Shown: piece after piece, positions 51,541 to 60,301 of the stretch
Numbering within the stretch: the first letter of the stretch is position 1
Layout of the letters: each line of letters opens with the position of its first letter
Assembly: GCA_050261515.1 (NCBI GenBank)
Contig: JBLNDJ010000019.1
Location: 43,750-107,749 of the forward strand
Direction: 5' to 3'
Length of the DNA stretch: 64,000 nt
DNA from: JBLNDJ01 sp050261515
GTDB taxonomy: Bacteria; Acidobacteriota; Terriglobia; Bryobacterales; Bryobacteraceae
Made by a program: the position numbers and the translations under genes
The notes under the pieces: model-generated
Told to the model about the DNA's origin: nothing
Database searches by the model: none
What the model saw: only the letters and a program-made list of their open reading frames with translations

Positions 51541-54500
51541 ATGCGTTTCATTCACCTGCTCCTAGCCGCCATCATTGCCGCCACGGTCGGATCGAGCGCC
51601 CCAAAACCGGACATCTGGCTTGTCGACTCACTCGTGAAGGTGTTTCCCGACGACGTGGCGGGAACGAACCGCGCGCAGCCGCAGGCCTGGCCTGTCGCGC
51701 GCAACGGCCACACGACGGTGCAATTCGCCATCCGCTCCTCCGCGCCCGTCGCCGGTCTGAGCGTTCGCGTCACGGTGGGCGGCGGTTTGCAGGCGCAGGC
51801 ACGGCACGTCGGCTACGTGCCGGTCGGCTCGAACCCGCCGGGAACGCCCTATGACGAAGTCGTGCGCCCCGCGCCCGGCCTGTTCCCCGATCCGCTGTTC
51901 GAGGACTTCCCCTACACGCTCGCCGCGAACCGCACGGAAGCCATCTGGATCACGCTCTACGCGCCCGCCTCGGCCGCGCCCGGCACCTACTCCGGCGAGG
52001 CCGTCTTCGAGAGCAACGGCGTGAAGCTCGCCTCTGCGCCCTTCCAGGTTCGCATCGCCGAGGCCACGGTGCCCGAGCGCCAGACGCTCAAGGTCACGAA
52101 CTGGTTCAACACCGGCAAAGGCTCTCTCGGCCGCTTCTACAAGCTCGACGGCGGCGACGATCGCTACTGGGAAGTGCTCGGCAACATCGGCCGCGTGATG
52201 GCGGACCACAAGCAGAACGTCATGCTCACCCCGGTGCTCGGGCTCTCCACGCCGCGCATTGAGGGCGGGAGCATCGTTTACGACTTCTCAAGGCTCGACA
52301 AATGGGTCGAGACGTTCGAGAAAGCCGGCCTCATCGGCACCATCGAAGGCGGCCACCTGCTCGGCCGCGCGTCCGGCTACAGCACCCCGCTCGTGATCCC
52401 GGCCTATGTGATCGAGGACGGCAAGCCCGTCATGAAGAACCTCGACGCCGGCGATCCGCGCGCCGAAGCGTTCTTCGACTCGTATCTCTCCCAGCTCTAC
52501 GCGCACCTGAAGCAGCGCGGTTGGGTGGACCGGTACATCCAGCACATCCACGACGAGCCGCACGGCGACGAGAACCCCGCTTACAACAAGTACGCGAAGA
52601 TCATCCGGCGCAACCTGCCCGGCGTGCCCACGCTCGACGCCGTCGGCCTCGATCAGGACATCAGCTTCTTCGAAGATGTCGCCGACATCTGGGTCCCCGT
52701 GCTCGGCAGCTTCGATCACCAGATGGACAAGATCCGCTCACACGTCGCCAAGGGCGGCCAGGCGTGGTTCTATACCTGCATCGCGCCGCAGGGCCGCTAC
52801 CTGAACCGCTTCACCGATCTGCCGCTGATCAAGACGCGCCTGCTGCACTGGTTCAACTACCGCCACGACTTCGCCGGCTTCCTCCATTGGGGCGGCAACT
52901 ACTGGCATCCCGAGCCGTTCAACAACGTCCAGACGGTCATCAACGACAACCAGACGCTGCTGCCCGCCGGCGACAACGCCATCGTTTATCCGAACCCGGG
53001 AAAGAACTCCGTGCTCAGCTCGATTCGCCTGGAAGCGATGCGCGAAGGCATCGAGGACTACGAGCTGCTGGTCGCGCTTGCGAAGACGGACCCCGGCAAA
53101 GCGAAGCGCCTCGCGCGCGAAGCGATCCCGAACATCAACGACTATGTGCGCGACGTGGCCGAGTTCCGCCGTTTGCAGGCGCAACTGCTCGGTGTGGAAG
53201 CGCCGCCGCGCGCACTCGCCGCCAGAAAGCCCGCGCCCGCCGCGGCTGAACCCGTGCGGCTCGATTTCTGGCTCGTCGATTCGCTCATAAAGGTCTTCCC
53301 CGGCGACGCTGCCGGCGCGAACCGTCTCGAAGACGCCACGTTCCACGCCGCGCGGAACTCGAACGCCAGCATCCAGCTCGCGATGCGCGCGAGCGGCCGC
53401 ACGCTCGGTGATGTTTACGTCGATGTGCTTCCGCTCACGGGCCCCGAGCAGCCGATCGATACGGCCGAGGTGCGCGGGGTGGATTACGTCGTGGTGACGA
53501 CGAACACGACCGATACGCCCGAGAAAGAACTCGTCGCGAAAGCTCCGGCGCTGTTCCCCGATGCCCTGACGAGCCGCCCGCCGTTCACGATCAAGAAGGC
53601 GCAGACGAGCTCGGCCTGGATCACGATCCAGGTGCCGCGCGAACAGCAGCCGGGCGAATACCGCGGCGAGCTGCGCATTCGCCAGGGACGCGAAGAGGTC
53701 GGGCGCGTGCCCTACAAGTTCGTGGTGTATGCCGCGACAATTCCCGAGCGCGTTCCGCTCGCGATCTCGAACTACTTCTACCTGGGCGGAGGCCTGACGC
53801 GGGAGATTTACGGCGTGAAGCCCGATACGGAACAATGGTGGCGCCTGCTCGGCAACTTCGCCCGATTCCTCGCGCGCTACCACCAGAGCTCGATCGGCGC
53901 GAACGCGGTCTCCATGTCGAAGGCCGAAGTCGCGGGCGACGGCCTGCGGTACGACTTCTCGTACTTCGAGCGCTACGTCTCCGTCTTCGACCGCGCCGGC
54001 GTGGATCGCAATATCGAAGGCGGCAATCTCCTTGATCGCGTGCGCGTTCCCGGCGCTCCTCTCACGATGACCGCATGGGTGAACGAAGGCGGCCGCGCCG
54101 TCCTCAAGGACCTCCCGTACAAAGACCCGCGCGCGAGGCAGTTCCTCGAAAGCTTCTTGCCCGCGGTACACGCCATGCTCGAGAAGCATGGCTGGACGAG
54201 GCGGTATTTGCAGGGAGTTCTCGACGAGCCCGGCCCCGGCGAGGAGCAAGTCTTCGCCGATACCGCGGCGCTCGTGCGCAAACTGATGCCAGGCGTCCGC
54301 ATGATCGAGCCCGTCGGAGCGGACCAGGATCTGTCGTTCATGAAGGACGTCGATGTCTGGGTTCCGCAGCTCGGCACGTTCGACGAGAAGTGCCTCGCGG
54401 AGCTGCGGAAGCACGCCGATACCGGCGGCGAGCTGTGGTTCTACACCGCGCTCACGCCGACGGGCCTCTATCCCAACCGCTTCATCGACTATTCGCTTGC

Positions 54501-54879
54501 CAAGGTGCGCATCCTGCACTGGATGAACTACCGCTACGGCTTCCGCGGCTTCCTGCACTGGGGCTGGAACTACTGGGGCCCCGAGCCGCTGCTTGACACC
54601 CAGCCGGTGATCAACGCGGACACGACCTACCTGCCGCCGGGCGACGCTTACATCACCTATCCGGACCGCGCCGGGCTATCGCTGTTCAGCTCGATCCGGC
54701 TGGAGCAGATGAGAGAAGGCATCGAAGACTTCGCCCTGCTCGACATGCTGGCCGCGAAGAACCGCGCCGCGGCCGACGCGCTGGCCGCCGAGGCGGTGAC
54801 CTCGTTCACCGATTACGTCCGGGACGCGAAGCGTTTCCGCGAGATCCACCGCAAGTTGCTCGAAGCGGCGTCCAGGTAG
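51541..54879 (+). CDS. tandem-duplicated DUF4091/GH123-like glycosidase, secreted
   Basis: 1112 residues with a signal peptide (FIHLLLAAIIAATVGSSA). Two full-length modules, about 22-550 and 572-1112, joined by a Pro/Ala linker, each start with WLVDSLxKVFPxD and end with SSIRLExMREGIEDYELL-like sequence. Each has an N-terminal beta domain, a TIM barrel and a DUF4091 C-terminal part (FLHWGGNYW, FLHWGWNYW). Adjacent Asp-Glu pairs, D338/E339 (HIHDEPH) and D895/E896 (VLDEPG), occupy the place of the GH123 catalytic pair, so both may be active N-acetyl-hexosaminidase-like modules. Single-module forms are the usual state. Activity is inference. Confidence 0.88.
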   Translation: MRFIHLLLAAIIAATVGSSAPKPDIWLVDSLVKVFPDDVAGTNRAQPQAWPVARNGHTTVQFAIRSSAPVAGLSVRVTVGGGLQAQARHVGYVPVGSNPPGTPYDEVVRPAPGLFPDPLFEDFPYTLAANRTEAIWITLYAPASAAPGTYSGEAVFESNGVKLASAPFQVRIAEATVPERQTLKVTNWFNTGKGSLGRFYKLDGGDDRYWEVLGNIGRVMADHKQNVMLTPVLGLSTPRIEGGSIVYDFSRLDKWVETFEKAGLIGTIEGGHLLGRASGYSTPLVIPAYVIEDGKPVMKNLDAGDPRAEAFFDSYLSQLYAHLKQRGWVDRYIQHIHDEPHGDENPAYNKYAKIIRRNLPGVPTLDAVGLDQDISFFEDVADIWVPVLGSFDHQMDKIRSHVAKGGQAWFYTCIAPQGRYLNRFTDLPLIKTRLLHWFNYRHDFAGFLHWGGNYWHPEPFNNVQTVINDNQTLLPAGDNAIVYPNPGKNSVLSSIRLEAMREGIEDYELLVALAKTDPGKAKRLAREAIPNINDYVRDVAEFRRLQAQLLGVEAPPRALAARKPAPAAAEPVRLDFWLVDSLIKVFPGDAAGANRLEDATFHAARNSNASIQLAMRASGRTLGDVYVDVLPLTGPEQPIDTAEVRGVDYVVVTTNTTDTPEKELVAKAPALFPDALTSRPPFTIKKAQTSSAWITIQVPREQQPGEYRGELRIRQGREEVGRVPYKFVVYAATIPERVPLAISNYFYLGGGLTREIYGVKPDTEQWWRLLGNFARFLARYHQSSIGANAVSMSKAEVAGDGLRYDFSYFERYVSVFDRAGVDRNIEGGNLLDRVRVPGAPLTMTAWVNEGGRAVLKDLPYKDPRARQFLESFLPAVHAMLEKHGWTRRYLQGVLDEPGPGEEQVFADTAALVRKLMPGVRMIEPVGADQDLSFMKDVDVWVPQLGTFDEKCLAELRKHADTGGELWFYTALTPTGLYPNRFIDYSLAKVRILHWMNYRYGFRGFLHWGWNYWGPEPLLDTQPVINADTTYLPPGDAYITYPDRAGLSLFSSIRLEQMREGIEDFALLDMLAAKNRAAADALAAEAVTSFTDYVRDAKRFREIHRKLLEAASR

Positions 54880-54900
54880 CGCCACAAAAAGGCACAAAAA

Positions 54901-54937
54901 GGGGACAGACCCCTTTTTCGGAAAAATGTCTGTCCCC
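54901..54937. terminator. GGGGACAGAC hairpin between convergent genes
   Basis: GGGGACAGAC (54901-54910) and GTCTGTCCCC (54928-54937) form a perfect 10-base stem; the loop itself pairs TTTTT with AAAAA. It stands in the 65-base gap between the DUF4091 and GH29 genes, so it could end both transcripts. GGGGACAGAC-type hairpins are also a dispersed repeat in many environmental genomes, so this may be a repeat used as terminator. Confidence 0.6.
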
Positions 54938-54944
54938 TCTTCGC

Positions 54945-56399
54945 TTACCGCGGCTCGGCGTACAATCCCACTTCCGCGATCGCCGGACACACGGGCGCCT
55001 GCGTGATCCGCAGGCGCACCTTCTCTGTCGTGAAGGGCTCGACGCGCACCAGCCGGCGGCTCCCCACGCTTGTGCCTTTTGCGAACGTCTGCCATCGGCC
55101 GTCTGCCCACCGGTCCAGCTCGAACGCTTCGATGCGCTGGCCGAGCGGCAGATACTCGCGCAGGCTCACCACATTGATCGTCGTGGGCTTGCCGAGATCG
55201 AGCACCAACTCGGGCGTCCGGACGCCGTCGTCCGTCGCCCAGTACGTGTTCCGGTCGCCGTCGCGCACGTTCGCGGCCGCGAACCGGGCATCTCCGCCGC
55301 GCACGTTGCTCGCGGCCGGCTTCGCCGTCCTCGCGTAGTCCGTCGCGAACGTCGCATCGAGCGCGCGGCGGAACTCGCGCAGCGCCCGCACGTCGTTCTC
55401 ATGAATCACACCGCGGCGGTCCGGCGGAATGTTGAGGTTCAGCGACGCGCCGCGTCCCACCGACTTGTAGTAGATGTCCAGCAGCTCGGCGGGCGTCTTC
55501 ACCTTCGCGTTTTCGCTCCCGTGGTAGAACCAGCCGGGGCGGATCGATACGTCGGCCTCCGCGGGCATCCACGCCGTGCCCGGCCGGTCGCCCGAGTTCA
55601 GGTCGTCCGCGGGCCCGCCTGGGTAGCGCCCGGGCCGATTCATGTCGAGCGTCGCCCAGCACGTCTCGCCGGCGCTGCCCTTCTCGTTGCCGACCCAGCG
55701 CACGTCCGGCCCCGCATCGCTGAACATTACGGCGTTCTTCATCAGCTCGCGCACGATCTGCCACGTGTTCGGCCAATCGTAAAACGTCCGCGCGTCGATC
55801 TTGCGCATCTCGCGCGCGCCGCCGTAGAAGCCGTCGCCGCCGTTGGCGCCGTCGAACCAAACCGTGAACAGCTCGCCGTAGTTGGTCAGCAGTTCGCGAA
55901 GCTGGTTCCCGTAATAGACGATGTAGGCGGGCGTGCCGTAATCCTTGCGGTTGCGGTCCCAGGGGGAAAGATAGACGCCGAACTTGATCCCGTGCCGCTT
56001 GCACGCGGCCGAGATCTCACGCACCACGTCGCCCTTGCCGCCTTTCCAAGGGCTCTTTTTGACCGAGTGCTCCGTGAACTGTGACGGCCACAGGCAGAAG
56101 CCGTCGTGATGCTTCGCCGTGAGGATGACGCCCTTCATTCCGGCTTCCTTCGCCGTGCGGACGATCTGGTCGGCGTCGAACGCGGTCGGGTTGAACACCG
56201 CCTCGCTCTCGTCGCCGTAGCCCCACTCCTTGTCCGTGAACGTGTTGACGGTGAAATGGAGGAAGCCGTAGAACTCCATGTCGTGCCAGCGAAGCTGGCG
56301 CTGTGTGGGAACCGGCCCGTAAGGCGCCGGCGCCTCGGCAGCGAAGGCGGCCGCCGCGGAAGCGAGCACTGCGACCGGCAGGATGCGTTTCGATATCAT
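54945..56399 (-). CDS. GH29 alpha-L-fucosidase with C-terminal discoidin-like domain, secreted
   Basis: 484 residues with a signal peptide (ILPVAVLASAAAAFAAE). Barrel motifs TAKHHDGFCLWPS (94-106) and FGVYLSPWDRN; nucleophile Asp183 in ELFTVWFDGANGG. Residues 375-484 (ANVRDGDRNTYWATDDG, VVSLREYLPLGQRIEAFEL) form an F5/8-type/CBM32-like domain. Cleaves alpha-L-fucose from glycans. The start codon is only nine bases from the start of the divergent CocE gene; signal-peptide position leaves no other start. Confidence 0.93.
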   Translation of the reverse strand: MISKRILPVAVLASAAAAFAAEAPAPYGPVPTQRQLRWHDMEFYGFLHFTVNTFTDKEWGYGDESEAVFNPTAFDADQIVRTAKEAGMKGVILTAKHHDGFCLWPSQFTEHSVKKSPWKGGKGDVVREISAACKRHGIKFGVYLSPWDRNRKDYGTPAYIVYYGNQLRELLTNYGELFTVWFDGANGGDGFYGGAREMRKIDARTFYDWPNTWQIVRELMKNAVMFSDAGPDVRWVGNEKGSAGETCWATLDMNRPGRYPGGPADDLNSGDRPGTAWMPAEADVSIRPGWFYHGSENAKVKTPAELLDIYYKSVGRGASLNLNIPPDRRGVIHENDVRALREFRRALDATFATDYARTAKPAASNVRGGDARFAAANVRDGDRNTYWATDDGVRTPELVLDLGKPTTINVVSLREYLPLGQRIEAFELDRWADGRWQTFAKGTSVGSRRLVRVEPFTTEKVRLRITQAPVCPAIAEVGLYAEPR

Positions 56400-56408
56400 G
56401 GCCTGTAA

Positions 56409-58268
56409 ATGAAAACCTCCATCCTCAGGACCGGGCTCGCGTGCGTTGTGTTCGCGGCTGCGCTCCACGCGCAGGGTCTCGAATACGTCAAGGCCAACTA
56501 CACGAAATACGAATTCCAGATACCGATGCGCGACGGCGTGAAGCTGTTCACTTCCGTCTACGCGCCGAAGGACCGCACACAGAAGTACCCGATCCTGCTC
56601 ACGCGCACGCCCTATAGCGTATCGCCCTACGGCGTGGACAATTATAAGGGGTCGCTCGGCCCGTCCGAGCGGTTCGCGCGCGAACGGTTCATTTTCGCCT
56701 ACCAGGACGTGCGCGGGCGCAACCGGTCCGAGGGCGAGTTCACCGACATGCGCCCGTACATCGCCGTGAAGCGAGGCCCCGCCGACACGGACGAAAGCTC
56801 CGACACGTACGACACCATCGACTGGCTCCTGAAGAACGTGCCGGAGAACAACGGGCGCGTGGGCATGTGGGGCATCTCCTACCCGGGCTTCTATGCGTCG
56901 ATGGGCGCGATCGACGCGCACCCGGCCCTCAAGGCCGTCTCGCCGCAGGCGCCGCTCGCCGACTGGTTCCTCGGCGACGACTGGCATCACAACGGCGCTC
57001 TTTTCCTTCCGCACACGTTTGGATTCTATTCGCAGTTCGGAGTGGATGCGCGCCCCGGCGCCGAGGGCTACGGCGCGCCGCCGTTCGACTACGGCACACC
57101 GGACGGCTACGAGTTCTTCCTGCGCATGGGGCCGCTCGCGGCGGCCGACGAGAAGTATTTCAAGGGGAAGATCGCCTTCTGGGAAGACCTGATGCGGCAC
57201 GGCACCTACGACGAATTCTGGAAAGCGCGTGCCGTGGCGCCGCGCCTCACCAACATCAAGCCCGCCATGATGGTGGTGGGCGGCTGGTTCGATGCCGAGG
57301 ACCTCTACGGCGCGCTGGCCACGTACAAGGCGATCGAAGAGCGCAATCCCGGCGCCTACAACACGCTTGTCATGGGGCCGTGGTTCCACGGCGGATGGGA
57401 GCGCTCCGACGGAAGCGAGCTCGGTGATGTGCGGTTCGGATCGAAGACCGCTTTGTTCTTCCAGGACGAGATCCAGTTTCCCTTCTTCATGCGCTTCCTG
57501 AAGGACAAGGCCGATGCGGGACTGCCCGAGGCGTACCTGTTCGAGACGGGAAGAAACGAGTGGCGCAAGCTCGACGCATGGCCTCCGCGGAACGCCGCGG
57601 TCAGGACGCTCTACTTCCAGGCCGGCGGCAAGCTCTCGTTCGACGCGCCGCCGGGCGATGCGTTCGACGAGTACGTCAGCGACCCCGCCAGGCCCGTGCC
57701 CTTCATGTCCGGCACGCACCAGGGAATGGCGCGCGAGTACATGGTGGCGGATCAGCGCTTCGCTTCCACGCGGACCGACGTGCTCGTCTACAAGACGGAC
57801 CCGCTCGAAAGCGACGTCACGATCGCGGGTCCGATCACGGCGAGCCTGTTCGTCTCGACCACAGGCACCGACTCCGACTGGGTCGTCAAGCTCATCGACG
57901 TGTATCCGGACGATCACGCCGACAACAGCCCGAATCCCGCGGGCGTGCGGATGGGCGGCTACCAGCAGCTCGTGCGCGGCGAGCCCATGCGCGGCAAGTT
58001 CCGCAACAGCTTCGAGAAGCCCGAGCCGTTCGAGCCGGGCAAGATGGCGCATGTGGAATTCACGATGCCCGATTCCTTCCACACCTTCCGCCGCGGCCAT
58101 CGCATCATGGTGCACGTGCAAAGCTCCTGGTTTCCGCTGGTGGACCGCAACCCGCAGAAGTTTGTCGACATCTACCACGCGAAGCCCGAGGACTTTCAGA
58201 AGGCGACGCAACGCGTGTATCGTTCGAAAGGAACGCCGTCGTCGATTAAGGTGCGGGTGATGAGGTAG
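56409..58268 (+). CDS. CocE/NonD-family alpha/beta hydrolase, secreted
   Basis: 619 residues with a signal peptide (ILRTGLACVVFAAALHAQG). S15/CocE catalytic domain with nucleophile Ser157 in MWGISYPGFYAS, the helical cap, and a C-terminal jelly-roll (TASLFVSTTGTDSDWVVKLI, HRIMVHVQSSWFPLVDRNPQ). Relatives are cocaine esterase, glutaryl-7-ACA acylase and X-Pro peptidases; likely substrate is an acyl ester or amide outside the cell. TATCAT ends nine bases before the ATG and no Shine-Dalgarno is present. Confidence 0.92.
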   Translation: MKTSILRTGLACVVFAAALHAQGLEYVKANYTKYEFQIPMRDGVKLFTSVYAPKDRTQKYPILLTRTPYSVSPYGVDNYKGSLGPSERFARERFIFAYQDVRGRNRSEGEFTDMRPYIAVKRGPADTDESSDTYDTIDWLLKNVPENNGRVGMWGISYPGFYASMGAIDAHPALKAVSPQAPLADWFLGDDWHHNGALFLPHTFGFYSQFGVDARPGAEGYGAPPFDYGTPDGYEFFLRMGPLAAADEKYFKGKIAFWEDLMRHGTYDEFWKARAVAPRLTNIKPAMMVVGGWFDAEDLYGALATYKAIEERNPGAYNTLVMGPWFHGGWERSDGSELGDVRFGSKTALFFQDEIQFPFFMRFLKDKADAGLPEAYLFETGRNEWRKLDAWPPRNAAVRTLYFQAGGKLSFDAPPGDAFDEYVSDPARPVPFMSGTHQGMAREYMVADQRFASTRTDVLVYKTDPLESDVTIAGPITASLFVSTTGTDSDWVVKLIDVYPDDHADNSPNPAGVRMGGYQQLVRGEPMRGKFRNSFEKPEPFEPGKMAHVEFTMPDSFHTFRRGHRIMVHVQSSWFPLVDRNPQKFVDIYHAKPEDFQKATQRVYRSKGTPSSIKVRVMR

Positions 58269-58342
58269 GACGAACACACTCGTCCGCGCCGGGTCCCCCG
58301 GCCCGGCAAAGACCGGCGAGGTGTTATGCTCGGGGCAGAATC

Positions 58343-60301
58343 GTGTCCTGGGTGCATCCTCTCGTTGACAGGCGTCTCCCCATAGGCGCGGAGCTATTGC
58401 CGGAAGGCGGCGCGCACCTCCGTGTGTGGGCGCGGCGGCGCCGGAAAGTCGAAGCCGTCTTCGAAGACGGGCCGGCCTGCGAGCTTTCCCCCGAAGGCGA
58501 CGGCTATTTTTCGGGCGTCGCCGAAAGCGCGCGCGATGGCGCGCTCTACCGCTTCCGCCTCGATGGCGAGCCGGCGCTCTATCCCGACCCAGCCTCCCGC
58601 TTCCAGCCTTACGGCCCGCACGGGCCGTCGCAGATCGTCGATCCGAACCGTTTCGCGTGGAGCGACGCCGCATGGCGGGGCGTCCGGCGCGAAGGCCATG
58701 TCATCTATGAGATGCACATCGGCACGTTCACGCGCGAGGGCACTTACGCCGCCGCGATGGCGCAGTTGCCGGAGCTGGCCTCGATGGGGATCACGCTCGT
58801 CGAACTCATGCCGGTTGCCGAGTTCCCGGGCCGTTTCGGCTGGGGATACGACGGCGTAGACCTGTTTGCGCCCACGCGCCTCTACGGCCGGCCGGACGAC
58901 CTGCGGCGCTTCGTCGACCGCGCGCACGCGCTCGGGCTCAGCGTCATCCTCGACGTCGTCTACAACCACATAGGACCCGAAGGCAATTACCTGCCGCAGT
59001 TTTCGGCCGATTACTTCTCGAAAAAGCACAAGAGCGACTGGGGCGACGCGATCAATTTCGACGGCGAGCACTCCGGACCCGTGCGCGAGTTCTTCGTTGC
59101 GAATGCCGTCTACTGGATTGCCGAGTTCCGCATGGACGGGCTGCGGCTCGATGCGACTCACGCCATCCACGACGACTCCCCGGTTCACATTACGGCCGAG
59201 ATCGGCGTACGCGCGCGCGAGGCCGCCGGGGCGCGCAGCATCTTTCTGGTGGCGGAAAACGAGCCGGAGCACACGCGCTTCGTGCGGCCTGCGGAAGAAG
59301 GCGGCTATGGGTTCGACGCGCTCTGGAACGACGATTTCCACCACAGCGCCATCGTCGCGCTGACCGGCCGCAAGGAGGCGTATTACGACGATTACTTCGG
59401 CCGCCCGCAGGAGATGATCTCCGTGGCTAAGTACGGGTCGCTGTTCCAGGGCCAGCTCTTCTCCTGGCAGGGCAAGCGCCGCGGCGAGCCGTCTTCGGGT
59501 CTTGCGCCGTCGGTGTTCGTCAACTACCTCCAGAACCACGACCAGGTGGCAAACTCGGCGCGCGGAGAGCGCATCCACCTGCTGACCGATCCCGGCCGGC
59601 TGAAGGCGATGACCGCGCTGCTGCTGCTTGCCCCCGGCACGCCGATGCTGTTTCAGGGCCAGGAATTCGCGGCCTCGGCGCCCTTCCTGTATTTTGCGGA
59701 TTTGAACGAGGATCTCGCGCGGTCCGTGCACGAAGGCCGCATCGATTTTCTGCGGCAGTTCCGCAGCCTCGCCCTCGAGGAGATGCGGCCGGTGTTCCGC
59801 AAGCCGGGCGATACGGAGACGTTCGAGCTGTCGAAACTCGATTTCCGCGAGCGCGAGAGCCACGCCGCCGTCTACGCGCTGCACAAGGATCTGCTGCGCC
59901 TGCGCCACGAGGATCCGGCGTTCCGCGCGCAGGCGCCGGACCTGCTCGACGGCGCCGTGCTCGGACACGACGCCTTCGCGCTTCGATACTTCATGGGCGG
60001 CGCGGACGACCGCCTGCTGCTGGTCAACCTGGGCGTCGATCTGCAGTACGCCCGCGCTCCCGAGCCGCTGCTCGCGCCTCCCGGGAACATGCGCTGGAAG
60101 AAGCTCTGGTCCACCGAAGAGCCGCAGTATCACGGCTGCGGTTATCCGAAGGTCGAAACCGGGGAGAGCTGGATTGTGCTGGGCCACGCCGCGGTCGTGC
60201 TGAAGCCGGAGCCGCCGAGCGAGCGCGAACTGCACCGGGAAAGGCGGATCGAGAAAAAGACAGTTGCGGTGCGGCGGCGCGAAAAGGAGGCCGGTGGGTA
60301 G
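58343..60301 (+). CDS. treZ: malto-oligosyltrehalose trehalohydrolase (GH13)
   Basis: 652 residues. N-terminal CBM48-like domain (AELLPEGGAHLRVWA), then a GH13 barrel: EMHIGTFTREGTY, DVVYNHIGPEGNYL, nucleophile Asp270 in GLRLDATHAI, acid/base Glu305 in FLVAENEP, Asp400 in LQNHDQVAN. TreZ frees trehalose from malto-oligosyltrehalose made by TreY. The start is a GTG; TATGCT lies 12 bases upstream. It overlaps the debranching-enzyme gene. treY is not in the window, so it must lie elsewhere or TreZ has another partner. Confidence 0.92.
   Translation: MSWVHPLVDRRLPIGAELLPEGGAHLRVWARRRRKVEAVFEDGPACELSPEGDGYFSGVAESARDGALYRFRLDGEPALYPDPASRFQPYGPHGPSQIVDPNRFAWSDAAWRGVRREGHVIYEMHIGTFTREGTYAAAMAQLPELASMGITLVELMPVAEFPGRFGWGYDGVDLFAPTRLYGRPDDLRRFVDRAHALGLSVILDVVYNHIGPEGNYLPQFSADYFSKKHKSDWGDAINFDGEHSGPVREFFVANAVYWIAEFRMDGLRLDATHAIHDDSPVHITAEIGVRAREAAGARSIFLVAENEPEHTRFVRPAEEGGYGFDALWNDDFHHSAIVALTGRKEAYYDDYFGRPQEMISVAKYGSLFQGQLFSWQGKRRGEPSSGLAPSVFVNYLQNHDQVANSARGERIHLLTDPGRLKAMTALLLLAPGTPMLFQGQEFAASAPFLYFADLNEDLARSVHEGRIDFLRQFRSLALEEMRPVFRKPGDTETFELSKLDFRERESHAAVYALHKDLLRLRHEDPAFRAQAPDLLDGAVLGHDAFALRYFMGGADDRLLLVNLGVDLQYARAPEPLLAPPGNMRWKKLWSTEEPQYHGCGYPKVETGESWIVLGHAAVVLKPEPPSERELHRERRIEKKTVAVRRREKEAGG

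Noticed and set aside
51541..54879. Duplicated DUF4091 modules as an assembly artefact
   Set aside because: The two halves differ throughout at DNA and protein level and are joined by a specific linker, which a false duplication would not produce.
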